Assembly (NCBI RefSeq): GCF_036588685.1
Contig: NC_086374.1
Span: 33,906,886 to 33,970,885 of the forward strand
Length of the DNA: 64,000 nt
Origin: Mytilus trossulus
Taxonomy: Eukaryota > Mollusca > Bivalvia > Mytilida > Mytilidae
Direction: 5' to 3'
The position numbers were made by a program, and so were the translations under genes. Positions within the stretch are counted from its first letter, which is position 1. Each line of letters begins with the position of its first letter. Shown piece after piece: positions 1 to 15,200 of the stretch. The notes under the pieces were generated by a model. It made no database searches. It saw nothing but the letters and a program-made list of their open reading frames with translations, and was not told where the DNA came from.

Positions 1-154
1 TATAAATAATACACTTTGTTGGTTTATGTCAAGTTACTTTTATAATGTACATATTTTTGAATTAAGTACAGGTGCAACTCCCTCAAAGAAACTGACATTA
101 ATCCGTCTTTTCTCTTAACGTTGACAGTTTTATCAAAATAATTCTGATGCTTAC

Positions 155-295
155 GTGCGGTAGGTATCTCGCATGTATGACCACATCCGTTAAAACAACA
201 TTTATTTTGTCCCCAACAATCACTGTTACTTGAACACTGTTCAACACATCTTGTTGTTAACAATGATGGCACAGGACATCCAACAGAGTAAATCA
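155..295 (-). CDS. Gene B, WAP domain exon 3 (last one in window)
   Basis: A 141-nt 1-1 exon, acceptor GTTTTGCAG and donor GTAAGCATC, eight-Cys WAP (VGCPVPSLLTTRCVEQC...NKCCFNGCGHTC). It ends in phase 1, so more coding exons must lie left of the window. The read-through frame past the donor stays open to about position 24. Confidence 0.85.
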
Positions 296-3200
296 CTGCA
301 AAACGATACGAAAGGTACTATTATATACAGGTAGCACTAATGTTTTTTTTTCTAGGTTAAATAATTTGCTCCAAATTTAAGCTATAAATATGTGTCAACC
401 AAAAAATTAAACATAACCCGAATTCAATTTACTATAAAAGTCTTTGGAAATATATTAACTAACTGAAATACTGTTAATTGACTTAAGGTTATGATTTATA
501 ATAAAATGTTCATCCTTATTACTGTAATACTACATTTATTTTGAAGTGCTTGTCCTCTTGATTGATACCTATTAAAAGGACCTTCGAAGCAAGAAATAAA
601 CAAACTAAATAGAATAAAACAACGTATCCTTAGCTAACGCCTTATTGAAATTTTACTCTTGTTTCTTTCTGCTTCTGGTGCACATCTAAAACGTTACTAT
701 AACAAACAAACAAAAAACCCATTTTCTATGGAAAATAAATTTGGATAGTTCGAAATTTATATTTTTTTATGGTAATTTTATTTGACAATTGCTTCCTTAT
801 AACAGAGGCACGAAAGATACCAAAGGAACAATCACACTCATAAATCGAAAATAAACTGACAACGCCATGTCTAAAAAATGAAAAAGACAAACAGACAAAC
901 AATAGTACACATTACACAACATAGAAAACTAAAGAATAAACAACACGAATTCGAATCCCATCAAAAACTAGGGGTGATCTCAGGTGCTCCGGAAGGGTAA
1001 GCAGATCCTGCTCCACATGTGGCATCCGTCGTGTTGCTTATGTGATAACAAATCCGGTAAATAGTCTAATTCGGTAGGTCACATTCATGAGAGGGAAGGG
1101 GAGTGTAGTTACGACGTAATGAGCATATCCGATATCATTTTGTGAAACGGTTATTCCATAACGGTTAACCAACTCGCGTCCGTAAAATGTACGAAGGGAT
1201 GATTTCAACTTCACCATTTTGAACTCTTGGTTTAATAGCTTCCTTGTGAGCAGCAACCATCTATCAAGAAAATCATGATAGGAAATGCAAGTACGGGAAT
1301 ATCGTATCAATTGGGAGATATAAACCCCGTATGAAGGTGCTGCTGGAAAGTAGCTACTTAGAAATGGAAAGTTGACAATTGGAAAGCTGAAATCATCTCT
1401 TTTGTCGTAAAGTTTTGTTTTCAACCGACCCTCATTGTCAATTTCTAGATGCAAGTCAAGATATGAGGCCGACTTAACTGTATCTGTAGTATTCTTTATC
1501 TCTAGTTCGATGAGATAGATGCGTTCCACATAGTCACCAAATTTCGAATTATTTAGTGAAAGAACATCATCTATATAGCGGAAAGTAGAATTAAAGGATA
1601 TCGCTTACTTCTAATCTTTTTTCCTACGAAGTTCCTGCATGAAGTCATCCTAATAATAATAAAGAATTAAGTCGGCAAGCAGAGGGGCACAATTAGTTTC
1701 CATTGGAATACCGAAAATCTGCTGAAAAACACGTCCTCCGAACGTATCAAATATGTTGTCAATCAAGAATTATAAATGATCATTGATTCTGACAAACAAA
1801 TGCCGATTATTCACGTTTTGAACGCCGAAAAAACATGAAACATGTATTACAACTTATATTAATTGATTGATTCTCAGAAAAATAATTGCTAAAATTGTGT
1901 TACGTCTTCTTTATTTATAACGGTTTCAACACCAGCATGCACCTTTGGTCATATATCTTCGCACATAGTCATACTTTTAAGAGTGTCTTAATTGATAAAG
2001 GTTAATAAGATTGGAGCTTCGAATGCACACAATGCAATAGATAAAATAAAGAATGGAAATGAGGAATGTGTCAAAGAAACAACAATTAGACCAAGAGCAG
2101 ATAACAGTCGATGGTCACCAAAAGGTCTTCAATGCAGCGTGAAAATCCGGCATCCAAAATATGTTTCAATACACTCATCATAGATACCAGGACTAAATTT
2201 TATATATACACCAGACGCGCGTTTCGTCTACGAAGACTCATCAGTGACGCTCGAATCCAAAAAAGTTAAAAAAGCCAAATAAAGTACAAAGTTGATTTAT
2301 TCATTACTTACAAGCATTGTCTGCTTCACATGTATGCCCGCAGCCGTTGTAACAGCATTTGCCTTGTCCAAGACAATCATCGTCGTTTGAGCACTGTTCA
2401 ACGCATCTTCTTGTTAAATGCAATGGACATTCACCAGGTCTATTGCCTGTGTGAATACAACATAGATTGAACAAAAAATGTATTCTTGAGATCGAACTAA
2501 TGCAATGAGACCAAAACGGTAACAATACATTCAGCAACATGAATGTACTTATTACGTATGGTGAATCGTATATGGAGGCACACCAATTAATACGTATATA
2601 TTATGTATAGTACATAAACTGAAATACAAATAATTGTGCATCGTTGATTGTGTTTTAAGCATACAGTATACTATCTATGAAGAACACTAATGTGCTTGCT
2701 TTTAAATAATACATGTACTCACAAAGATATACTTTCGTATCGGATATACAGGGAAAGTTTTGATGTATAGATAAATTCCGACATTGTTGTCAATATAATA
2801 CAATTTTATGCGATTGTTTCACAAGTGAAATGTTCATCTAGCTTGAAAACCATATTTAAATCATCATTTTCAGCATAAGGCAATGTCTGTCAGGAATATG
2901 TCAGTTGTTTTATATTCAATTGATGTGTTCCAGTTTTTCGTTTTTCCATTTGATAAGAGACTTTCTGTTTTGAGTTTTCTTTTGTTTTTCTTGCTATTTT
3001 TGTATATTTTCTTTTCATTAATTGCACATACAGAGCTTTTCTATCAATTTTTATAAATTACTAACCTGTCACTAACGGGACATTGACTGGTGTCCTATAC
3101 CCTGTGAAATATTATTCGAGATTTGAAAATATAAATAAATGTGAGCTGTTTTACTTTGTAATAGTTTCTATACAGAGATTATCATGGAAATACAGTTAGA

Positions 3201-6200
3201 ATATAATGAATTATTTTATGGAAGTGTGCATTTAAAAGGCCGCTATTCTACCCTTCAAGACGTATGCTCTTATGCATTTTATTATCCGAAACGTTTTGTT
3301 TGTTTGGTTTAGAGTGATTGGGGATACGATTGTAGCAAATGATTAATTGGTATTGAACGGCAATTATAAGTTCAATGGTGCTCGTGTTTTGCGTTCAGTT
3401 TCTATGTTTCTATTGGTCGATTGAAATGATATGAATTATTTATTTTGTAGGTTAACTTTCAGTTGCTTCTATTCTAGTTTTTACTGAACAACGTTTGCAT
3501 CCTTTAAGCAACTATTATAAAAAAAAAAAGGACATTCAAAATCATAAATCAAAAATAAACTGACAACGCTATAGCAAATAAAAGACAACATATAAACAAA
3601 AGTATATTACACAAAACATAGTCAACTATAGACTGAACAACATGAAGCCCATCAAAAACTCTGACAATTTGAGGTACTCTTGAAGGGTATACATATCCTG
3701 TTCAGCACGTGGCACCCGTCGTGTTTTATATGTTACATTGATAATCAATGTTTCTGGTACTTACATGTTCTAGATATTTCGCATGTATGACCACATCCGT
3801 TAAAACAGCATTTCGCATCTCCACTACACTCGTTGTCTCCCGAACACTGCTCAATACATCTTGATGTTAACCACGATGGGGATGGACATCCAACATAATG
3901 TGGTCCTGAAGAGGTTATTTTACATTGTATTATACACTGCTATTATTGTATTTTTTCTGGTTAAACGACTTCTTCTAATTTTATCTGATAATGAACAGAA
4001 ATTAACAAAAACATCAGATCTTCTAAGTTTTTTTACATTAAAGATAAAAAAATAAATTTCATTGCAAGATTAAAAATGCGTTCCTTGATGTGATTAAGAA
4101 TTAAAACATTTCATTACTGAAACATTTTCAATGAATACTGTGAAATGAATCTAATTATTTGAACATGTAAAACGCCGTGTGCTATCTAAAATATGTTAAA
4201 AAATGTCAACATAGATAAATCTGTAGATCGTTTAATAAAATGAGAATGAAGCAATGAATATATCATTATATGCAACATATATAAGACTAAAAGAATTTCA
4301 TGTTTTGCTACTAGTATATTTGAGATGCAAATGAAAAGAAGATTTATAACGTAGTGTTTGCTTTCAAAGTTGTTTAAATGATGATCTATGACAAAAAGGC
4401 AAACCTAATACTAAGAACGAAAGCAAAAACCGTCAAGTGCAAATAACATTTTAATCACAACACGAATTTCATATGATTTCATTGTCCTGTAAAGTGTTAA
4501 GCACAATTCTTCATATACTCTGATCCATATGTTACCTTTATGAACATGCATTTGTGTTTATTTTACTAGCTTGTCTTTCCTACCTGATTGTATTTCTGGC
4601 TGACATTGAGGAAGAAGACATGGTACTTTCTCCCAACTGTCTCCTGGACAATATTTTGAATTGCTGTGGTCGTTACACAGTCTAAATCGACTTTTAGTAC
4701 CTTGTCCACATACACCTGTACACTGTGACCATGGAAGCCATCCGCCCCAAACTCCCACTCCTATAAAACATAACTACAACACTTGCAATAACATTAAAGA
4801 AAATAGTGACAAGAAAGGATAATTCAAGTTTTACACTTTTGTCTTTGTTAACATAAATCATATAACACATCTGGCGTGGTTTCGGTGAACTTTAGGGTAG
4901 TTTAAAATTTAATCCAAATCTATTTCTTAAACTACTTATCTCTCTAAATCCTCTGCTCTTATTTTAACATGAAGAATATTGTTCTTTCAGAAAAACGTTT
5001 CTTGTACACTTATATCAGTACCATATGATTTTATTTCATCATTTTGTGAAGAAAAAAGAGTGTATGAGGATCCTGAAAGGATCGAAAATAGTAAGATTGT
5101 ATTTTTCTCATGATTTTATTAGGATCATTCTGTATTGTTTTAGCTTTGTAATATAGTTTAGTTTTCTGTTACCAAACATATTACACCGTAGGCATTTGAA
5201 ACACAAATAAATGAATACGCCCTCCATTTAATGACAGCAATCTAATCGTCAATACCATATATCAATTTCGGTTTTTCTAAGTGGTCAGATAAATGGTAAA
5301 ATCACAAGAATACTGAACTCCATGGAAAATTCGAAAAGGAAAGTGATAAGTGATAAGTGATGATGACACTGAATATATCATTTGTACAACATATGATATT
5401 CAAAATGGTCTTTATGTCCGAACACCATCTATATGTATTAACTAAATATATTTTTACATGTCGATATTAATGGTTTTTAGTTTAATTAATTTGTCATTCC
5501 AAAGCCCGGAGCTAGGTATCCAGTGGTTGCCGATGATGATTGTCTGCTGTACATATTTTCGTTTGCTGTTTATAGCAGAATTAGAGTCATCCGCAGTTTA
5601 CTCAAATCTCATACGTGCATTGAGAAGATAAACATCAGTTTCAAATCTGATAAATCATGAGGAGTTACAACACACACAAAATTGATGGAATTGTAATAAG
5701 TAAAAAAGAAGCAAGTCCGGGTGAGTTGCAAAAGTAAGCGTTTCCTTCCATGGGCCATACAGTATCCTAAATCATTTAAGAATGCGCATAAACAAATGTA
5801 AAGATGTTCGATTGATTTATAGGGTTTGCTGTGAGCCTCGTCAAAAAGACAGGAAATTTGTTCCCTATCGGATAAATGTTTTTCTCCTTACATTATATAA
5901 TAATTCTACTCTTTAATTAGTACTATTTTCCATCAAATTACGTTATCTATAGTTAAGTACACACATATAAATATTCTTTATTTAACACTCATAAGAAAGA
6001 TTATTTACCTTGTTCAGCAGCTGGCAGACATTCGTCAGGACGGGGACACTCATATCCATGAATCGATATGTTTACTGATTCTACATTGCCGTTATCTAAA
6101 ATAATAAATAAAAAAATATGCTTATAATCAAAATTCAATATAAGATAAAAATCATTGGTTACACAGAGAAACAGAAATTACAAGTCTCAGCGTTGAATTT

Positions 6201-9200
6201 GAATCACGTTAATATTTAGCTTTCAATAATATAGGTTTAGGTAGAAAGTAAATAATTTTTTGGGTAAAACAATGCTATCCAATAAGTGTCGTACTTCAAG
6301 ATAAAATACAGCCCATATCACGATTTAAAAAAAAATGTTAAAGATATAGATCACAAAGCTTGTTTTCAAGTAACAAAGTTTATTAAAATTGATATATTTG
6401 GTAATTCTATAGTTTTCTATAGTAATTCGATAGTTTTGATGCGTTTTGTTATTTGATTTTGCCATGTGATTATGGACTTTCCAAATTGATTTTCCTCTGA
6501 GTTCAGTATTTTTGTGATTTTTCTTTTTTTTCACTGAATAATTTTTCTATAGTAAAACACAATAGATATAAGTTTTGGTACTTCGGCTACGTTTGGAACA
6601 AAGATAAGCACGCAAATTGTAAACCGATTTATTGTATTTGTTTTATACTCTTATAATTGAGATGTATGAAATTCTTATTTTAAAACTATATTGCAACTGG
6701 AACAATATTCTTTCTGTTTTTATATTTTTTTTTTTTTTGTTCAACATTTAGTAATACAAATATAATCATTATTCAAAATAGGATGGAAGAGGGAATAATT
6801 TTATGATACAGGTATAAGATGTAAAGTATAAAATTGAATAAAGTTTCAACGTTGCCGTTGTTCATGATTAAAAAATTGAAATTGAAAACACTGTGACACC
6901 CAATGACATATAAGCTTTGACAATAGAATAAACCTACCAAGGGTTTTACCAAACACAGCTGTTGGTTCAATTTTCCAGTATCCGTTAGGATTTTCTCCCC
7001 ACATTTGAACAGTTAAGACAGTTATGTTCATATATGAAGCAGGATCGAGACCTCTGCCAGGTAGAACTGTAGATTTTGTGCCATACGGAGAAACGAGATC
7101 CCATTTTATCTGTCCAGCATGTTGATGATTTATTTTTAATGATATTTCAACATGTTCTATATAGGTAGCAGAGCATCCGGTCATTTCAACCACAAAGTAA
7201 TTGGAGTCACGACTTAGTCTATAAAATAAACCTAGTTGATATATTTGGTCATGTATTATTTTGGACATTATCAATTTTTGTGTTTACAATACATGACGTT
7301 ACACATTTTTTTAAAATTTAGAATATGTTAAACATTGTTTACTTTTACCTACATTTTTTTAACTTTTAATACAATGTGACTTGGATGGACAGTTGTCTCA
7401 TTGGTCATTTGTTTATAGAAAAAAACAGAACAAACAGAAAACCGATCAAATTTCGGAAATATTCTTTTTCTCTTAAAAATTATAATAAAATGTAGTATCA
7501 AATAATGGAGAAATACATTCATAATTAATTTTCATATACATTTATTTGGTAAACAATCAATCTCATATTTTATTTAATTTTTGAATTTGCCTTTAATTAT
7601 TTACTTTAATATATTTCTTCTGAAACAATTCTCCATGTAAGGCATAGGTACATTACCCATGAACTAATATTTATAAAGTTTCTAATTATCAAACATTAAA
7701 TGACTTACGGACTGTTAAACGTTTTTGTTGCTGTACAATTTTGTCTTTGTGGGACATTAATCCAGGTTTTACTCCTTTCGACTAGAGTGCCAATATCAAG
7801 TAGTCCAAATCCAAAATCTGATGACACTAAAGCAGAAATTATTCTCCAATTATAACATGATATATTAGTGTTTACAACGTAAAACATATCGATTGATTAC
7901 TTTTTGCCCAACGTTTAAAGAGAACGTTTCAGACATAATCGGAAGTTGGTTTTTCACTTTTTAATGGAAAGCGGCTTAAATTTTGTACTGTTTTCTGTTA
8001 GGCTACGTACACATTATCCTTAGGTGCGTGATGTCATATTCATACCTTACACACAGTATTCACAATTTTGTATAGATTTTACTGCTAGACCGAAGAAGTC
8101 TATGGGATCATATTTTATATTCTATGTCAACCCATGGGTTTTATATTTAAAATATTGAAATATGCCCGCACTGTTGTAGAACTGACTGGTTTTAAAACAA
8201 AAATGTGCTTTATATGGATTTATATGTTGAAATCTAATATCTTAATTCCTTAATTGACTTTTTTTTTTAATATGAAAACGAGAAGCTTTTATTCTTTTAT
8301 ATTTACACGTTCTGTTGATAATCGAACACATACTATTTGTCAATTGTAAATTAAACATACTTTTTGAAAGTAATTAAAAATTCAAACAATATTAAAACAT
8401 TTTCGTCAACATTGGAATTTAGAAGCAAGGCGTGAGAGCTTATTTAATAGAGTCATGTATTTATGAACAAGAGATTTTCGAAATTTGACACTAGAAATGA
8501 TAAAAAAGGCAATGAAGGCCGTACGGTGACCTATAGTGGTTAATATCTGTGTCATTTTGGTCTCTTGTGGACAGTTGTCTCATTGGCACATCTTTTTTTT
8601 TTTTAATAACCATACGCAAAATGAATGTTCGAATACCAACACATGTTCAGACTGAATTAATCATGTTATTAAAAGTTTTAAAAAATAAAAAATAATCTAA
8701 TGTTCATCCCTTTTTTTTTTACATAAACAATATCTTATTTTCTTAATGATTACCTCCGATTCCTGCAGCATTTGTTATGAATTTCGATCTGTATATGTTA
8801 TCTGGGAGATTACTCCTTGACGTCTGTACCAGTAGATGCATAATGTCGCGATAAGTAAGAGAAGGACTGAGAAAAAAAAATGTTAGCATTAGAATGAAAT
8901 GCAATATAGGATAATGTAATTAGAAACAATGAATGTATATCAAGTATTTTCGTATACTAAACTTTTTTATTTATTTTTGTAGGTGTTAATTTTAATATTA
9001 AGTTTAGTTAAGTGAAACTTGTGTGTCAAGATTAAAAAATGTTGCAATACATAAATATTTTTTCTCGAAACTAAATTAATTATAACAAACAGTTTAGTTC
9101 AATGTTACAACACGTAAGCTTTGACAAACCGAATATGAAATATATGCTTAAATATTAAAAAAGGATAGAAATTTATCTTGTTATTCAAAATATAAATTTG

Positions 9201-12200
9201 TTTGTTGGTCTGCAATTTTGTAAATAACTTGGGTACATTATAAATGCTTTAACATTGACACATTTTTGTCATATTTGCTACTTACTTGGCACTTAAAGCA
9301 AGAGCTACAGCACCTGATACCATTGGTACTGCTGCTTCGTTCTGGTTAAAACTTGAGGTGGTTGTGTTTCCAGTATCCGTTGTTATCTTGAAAAAAAACA
9401 AACAAAATGATGTTTGTTTTATTATGTTTATCAAAGTAATATTTCGCAGTAAGACTAGTAAAAGATGATTTTAATAATAAATAAAGTTGCGTTGATTTAC
9501 AAAACAATAAAAAATGGAATTGAATTAAAAACATATCCTCTTCGATCTTTGTAAAACAGAAATAAAACGAGCCGTTAAAAATCCTTAAAAAAGGAAAAAA
9601 AATCAGAGAATTGTCCTTTTGATGCTTTTCAAAGGCCCGAATTAAATCATGTCAACTTCTATAAAACTAAACGGAAAGTGTCAGAGTTGAATTTTAGGAT
9701 AACACATTTTTTTGGGTCTCATACGCACAAGGGTAAATTCATACTAACCACTCTTCTGTTACTCCTATCACCTGCTTTTTCAGTAAAGGCTGCAACCATC
9801 ATAGCACTACAAGCTTCACCATTAGGAAGTTTTCGAAGATTATGCTGAATACCTGAAACATTTGATTATCAAATATTAAACTTTATAAATGTTACGTTAT
9901 TAATCATTGTTTTTTTTTTATATGTATGACTAACAAAATAATTATTGTTGATAATACTTGTCGATTTTGACGTCATTACAAATTTTGTGATGATTTTTTG
10001 TATTTTTAAATTTTCCCATTTTTGCAAACAATTTCGAATAATTTCGTATTATCTTTCAGAGATAAAATCAAACTAACACTTCATAAATTAGTTTTATCAG
10101 AAGCTTCACAGTCTTCGGATCGATTAATGCCATAACAATATTTTGCTGCTGATTTTATGAAAGTACCTTGGATTTTGTTTGGCTATTTTCATATAACTCT
10201 CGTGTGGATCAATTTAAGTAATTACAAAACTCACCAAAGATTATAATATACATGCTCCGTGTTTAAAACTGTACCTTGACCTATAATGTTTTTTTTTAAA
10301 AATAATATTGTAACTTGGATGACGAATTGTCTCATTGGCACTCATACCAAATCTGCCTATATCTATATACACATTTATGTTTTGATCTGCATTCTTTTAC
10401 CCGTTTCTTATGTTTTTAACAAGTTAACATATGACTTGAAAGTTCAGTAGAAATCATTAACTGAATACCTGCTACAGATATCACATATCTATTGGCAACC
10501 AGTCTGTCATAAGAACAACTATCACGAAAGACATCTGTTTCTTCTCCGCCCGTATTTCCAGTAGTAGAAACATAGACAGATCCAAGACCATCCCTTCCCT
10601 GTTCATATAAAAAACAAAACATAATTTATTACTAAGGCCAATATATTTTAAACTGTAACAAACATATAATATAGTCATACTAAGAGTAATTCTAAAGTAA
10701 GTTTATAAATTATGGTTATAAAATCCAAACAATACCATACAAGGATAAACAAATGTAAGCACTAACACAAAAGGTGAATGGGTTCTCAATGTTTCTTGCA
10801 GTACATTTCTACATCTCTACCGACACGTTTAAGCCTCTGACACACATATAAAAGTTACAAAATCGATTACTTGAACAAGTCAACAATTCCTTATACAGCA
10901 GTAATTAATGTTTCTGAGGTAATTCTTAAAGACTTTTACTGTCTTGTTATTATGTGAAAAACATCACATAAAATGCGACCACAACATGTATTTATCAAGA
11001 TATTCACACGACCATCTCGTTATTCAGAGGTAAATACATTTTAGAATTTAAAAATTGTCCTAACACTATCTGCTAAGTCTGACTCTAAACCCGTTGTATC
11101 TTGTAGGGCATTCAATATTTTATTCAGATAATTCAGTTAAACAAAATTGTTGCGACACTAAAGATGAATTTATAACTGTGCAGGCTTCCAATAAACAAAG
11201 ACTATAGCCAAACACGATGAAGTAAAATGATTGGAAAATACAACACTTGTCTGATTTCTGGTTTTGTTTTTCGAAAAAGTTACTAAAGTGAGCTAGATTT
11301 CGATTGAATTATGGTGCCCAAAAAACAACATTATCTTTTACAATACTCCTAACACGGCGTATATATTAAAACAAAAAGATATGATATGATTGCCAATTAA
11401 ATGACTCTCCACCATAGACCAAATAACGCAGACGTTAATAGCTGTATGCGAATGCCACACCGCAAGGTAAGTTACAAAAGGTGTCGAAGTTTCTTTATCA
11501 AAACAGTTATATGATCTAAATATCCATAAGCGATATCAACTGTAATGCAAAAAATGTAATGTCGACAATTCATGACTCTTTGATTGGCTCGACACCAAAT
11601 TATATAAGTCCATAAGAGGTGGATGATACCAGGAGGACATTTACAAGTCAAAATGGAAAAGCCATGCATTAAAAGTGAAACATATTGTATAAAAATTATT
11701 ACTATCGTATAAGTTTTGCTAAACAAGAGCAATTGTTCTTTAAGAAAGTTCACAAGTTAATAAGTAGGAGTAACAATTATATTTTGCTGTTAATTTAATA
11801 ATAGTTACATAAGTTGTTCCGTATTCCAAGGAACTTTCTTGATTGGAAAGCAAAGGATATGTCTTTGTTCCGGTATGGAAGTTAGCAAAGCTACAACTGT
11901 AAACATCTATAACATCACTACGATCTCTGAGTAAATTCGCATCAAATGTTTCGTATACTTCTGACGAGGCTATTTTAACATCTGTCAAAAATAATTCAAG
12001 ATAAACACATACATTGTAGTTTAACTCATAATATTGTAAAGTGTTTATTTCAAATCATTGGTCGTCAGTTGCTTTCGTAATTTGATTTTCAAGTTTTTTT
12101 TTTCTATTTATGTTTTTAATACGATAGGCAACATCGCAAAGTTTTGACAATATTGTAAATTGAACAATAGATATATATCTTAAGATAAAGAAATGTTTTC

Positions 12201-15200
12201 AAATACCAATCGCAACTTTCATTTCACCATACATTTTCGTTTTCGATACGATCAAAAATGTTATAGCCTTGATTTTTTAAATCATATTTCAAGAAATAAG
12301 AAAACTTGCCAGCAATTTCAGCTCCAAAAGCAATTCCAATTATACCCTGCCGATTCTTCTTCGCTGCAATAATACCGGCTACTCTTGTACCATGTCTTTA
12401 AAATGATTGGTTACAAGAATTTAGAAATAATCCTCTTAATATAAACAATGACAACACAGTGTTACTATTGACGCTCAGAATAAAATAGTTATAAATCCAA
12501 ACAAGTACAAAGTTGAAGAGCAATGAGGACCCATACTTCCAAGGTAGACGTTTTACATATATTGTAATGATTTTTTGTTGTTAAAAATAGAGCATATTCT
12601 GATGTTCAATGTTATTCGTATTTCAAAAAGCCATAACGCCAGCAAATATATTTGTTATGTACATGTTCACACTTATCAAAGCGTTTAATCGGTGGTCATT
12701 GATAGAGATGCCATTTAAGGCCTTTTTTAAGAATTTAGGCCGATTTCTTTTTCGACTTACTTTAATGTTCCTTGATCTTCTCTATTCCATGCGTTGCCAC
12801 CAAACCTGTATCTGGACTTAAGAAGAGATAAATCTTATAAATGTGAGGCCGATTCCCCTTGGTAAGTATGTAATTTAAATAATGTTCATGTTTGTATTGT
12901 TCATATGTGCTTTTATGTGAAGTGTATTATTGTTTATACATATATATTTAATGTAACTATGTAACTTGTAGTTAATGAGAATTAAAAGTCATTTTTGTCA
13001 GTCATAACGTATATGTTAAAAGCATTTTAACTACCATAGAAAGTTCCAATAAACATTCAGTATATGAAAGATGAAATAAAAATCAATTGCTGATTGAGAA
13101 AAACCGAATAAAAAAACTTCTAATCACATAAATGTGTTATAATATTTATGAATGTGATGGGAAAAAACATATTAAATACTTTAATAACATTTCAGAAAAT
13201 GCACGATTATAGTAGGTATTATAATCTATATGTAGCAGTATTTTGAAAAGCGAACAAAAGAAAAAAATACATTATTCATATGCGTTGATATTAAAATAAG
13301 TCAAAGATGCAGATCACAAATACCATCTCAAAAGGGTCTTTAGTAGATAAACAATGGAAAGAAAACTCTTTCGGGAAAGACTTCATTAAAGGAGAAGGTA
13401 TGATAAGACAAGTACCTTTGTCAACACTAATATACATATTGTATATTTATGTATAAATTTTTTTTTTAAGGGTACCAATGTTCGTTGATTAGGAAACACT
13501 GATTCCTTTCACGGATTTGGCTATACTTTTGGACCTTTTGGATTATAGCTCTTCATCATTTATTGAAGCTTTGGATTTCAAATATTTTGGACACGAGCAT
13601 CACTGAAGAGACATGTATTGTCGAAATACGCATCTGGTGCAAGAAAATTGGTACCCTTAATTTTATTGCATGATCGTGAATAATCAATGTCATGGGTTTG
13701 TCGAAGTCTCCGTACAAGCCTATATAAAATGTGTCATTCATTAAACATGTAATTTCCTGGATCACGTGTATCTTAAAAAATCCACGATAATTGGTATCCA
13801 ACGAATATTAAGGAATTCAAATTAGTTAGAACGAGAAAAGCTGACACCATAGTCTCGGTTGGAGATTTTCTTATCATAATTTATATATATGTGCAACAGA
13901 CAAATAATGATGTTACTAAACAACCTCTTGTGTCCATTTAGGTCAGATTAATCTTAAAAGAGAGTAAACAATACACAACATAGGAATCTAAAGACTGAGG
14001 TATATAAACCCAACCGAAAACAAGAGTGATCTGAGGTGTCTCTAGAAATGCAAGACAATCCTGCTCCATTATTGGCACCCGCCGCGTGTCTTGTTGTTAA
14101 ACAAGCTATTACGGACGCCTTACACCTAGATATTTTGTTTACTGTGATGCCAATTGTATCGCATACAGTTTTTGCCTTTGTTGTCTTTCTGTGATTTATA
14201 AAAAGATAAGGTTCATTACATGTCTTTATACACTGGAAAATTATCACTGCAATAGTTATATAGGTACAAAAAGTATGTATTTAGCGTAGTGTGTGTTAAT
14301 CATGGCTTCATCGAATGGAAACAATTCTGTTTGTCTAACACGTCTTTTGTAAGTCATTTAGTTTCATCGTTGGAGCATTATTTTAGAGCACGCTGTGACC
14401 AATTTGTGTTATGTGGACGTGGATGTTTGTGTGCATTTTGCATTTTGTTTATTTTCTTTTAAGACACTTTTGGACGAAGTTGAAATTTCAATTAGAAGCA
14501 TTACAATTTTATAAACATTTTCAATTCCTTTGTGAGAAAGTTTGTATGCTTACCAATAGCCACTGGCGTGACCTGAAAATATATAGACAGACATTAATGC
14601 TATATGTTAATTGATGTTAAATGCACTGAACGAAGTGTTCATCATGATAAAAATGAAAAACTGTTGTCACGGCAATGTTCATAGTCTTACTTCAATTATG
14701 CATCGTTATATCGATTGTGAAGCTCTTTGTTTTAAAAAAAATATCCCTATATTTGTTATCATATAATACCTGACAAAACTGTGAGGACATTTCAGTTCTG
14801 TCGGCGAGAGTTGACTTACCAATTTTGATATATCGGTCTACTAACGCGTGTATATCCAGAATCCAACGATCTTTCCTGAAACAAAAAATGAATAACTATT
14901 TTTAACAGTGAGAAAGAAATCTAGATTTTATTTAGTACTATGATATAACAAATTTATAATTCAAAACGTGTGTTCTTAAGACTAAACATTTTCATTGAAT
15001 TGCATGTTTCAAGACAAAATTATTGCTTCTATTCCAAATGTCTTGGTTTCTATTAGTGATAATGTGATCTCCTTTTTGCAATTTTAGTCGATTATCTTTG
15101 CAAGAATATATGTATTGCACTATTTGTTTATTTGTAGTCGTCTTTAACATGTATGGAATATAAGCAACTGTACACTTATCATTAGATTTGTAAACAGCAA

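Larger units (their letters stand above)
296..2311. other. Gene B intron
   Basis: Holds a family-2 repeat (810-1037), the RT fragment (1038-1800) and a 355-bp family piece. No further exon seen. Confidence 0.6.

Noticed and set aside
9286..9468. Plus-strand frame over the Ser/Glu region
   Set aside because: Antisense of convertase exon 9286-9386.
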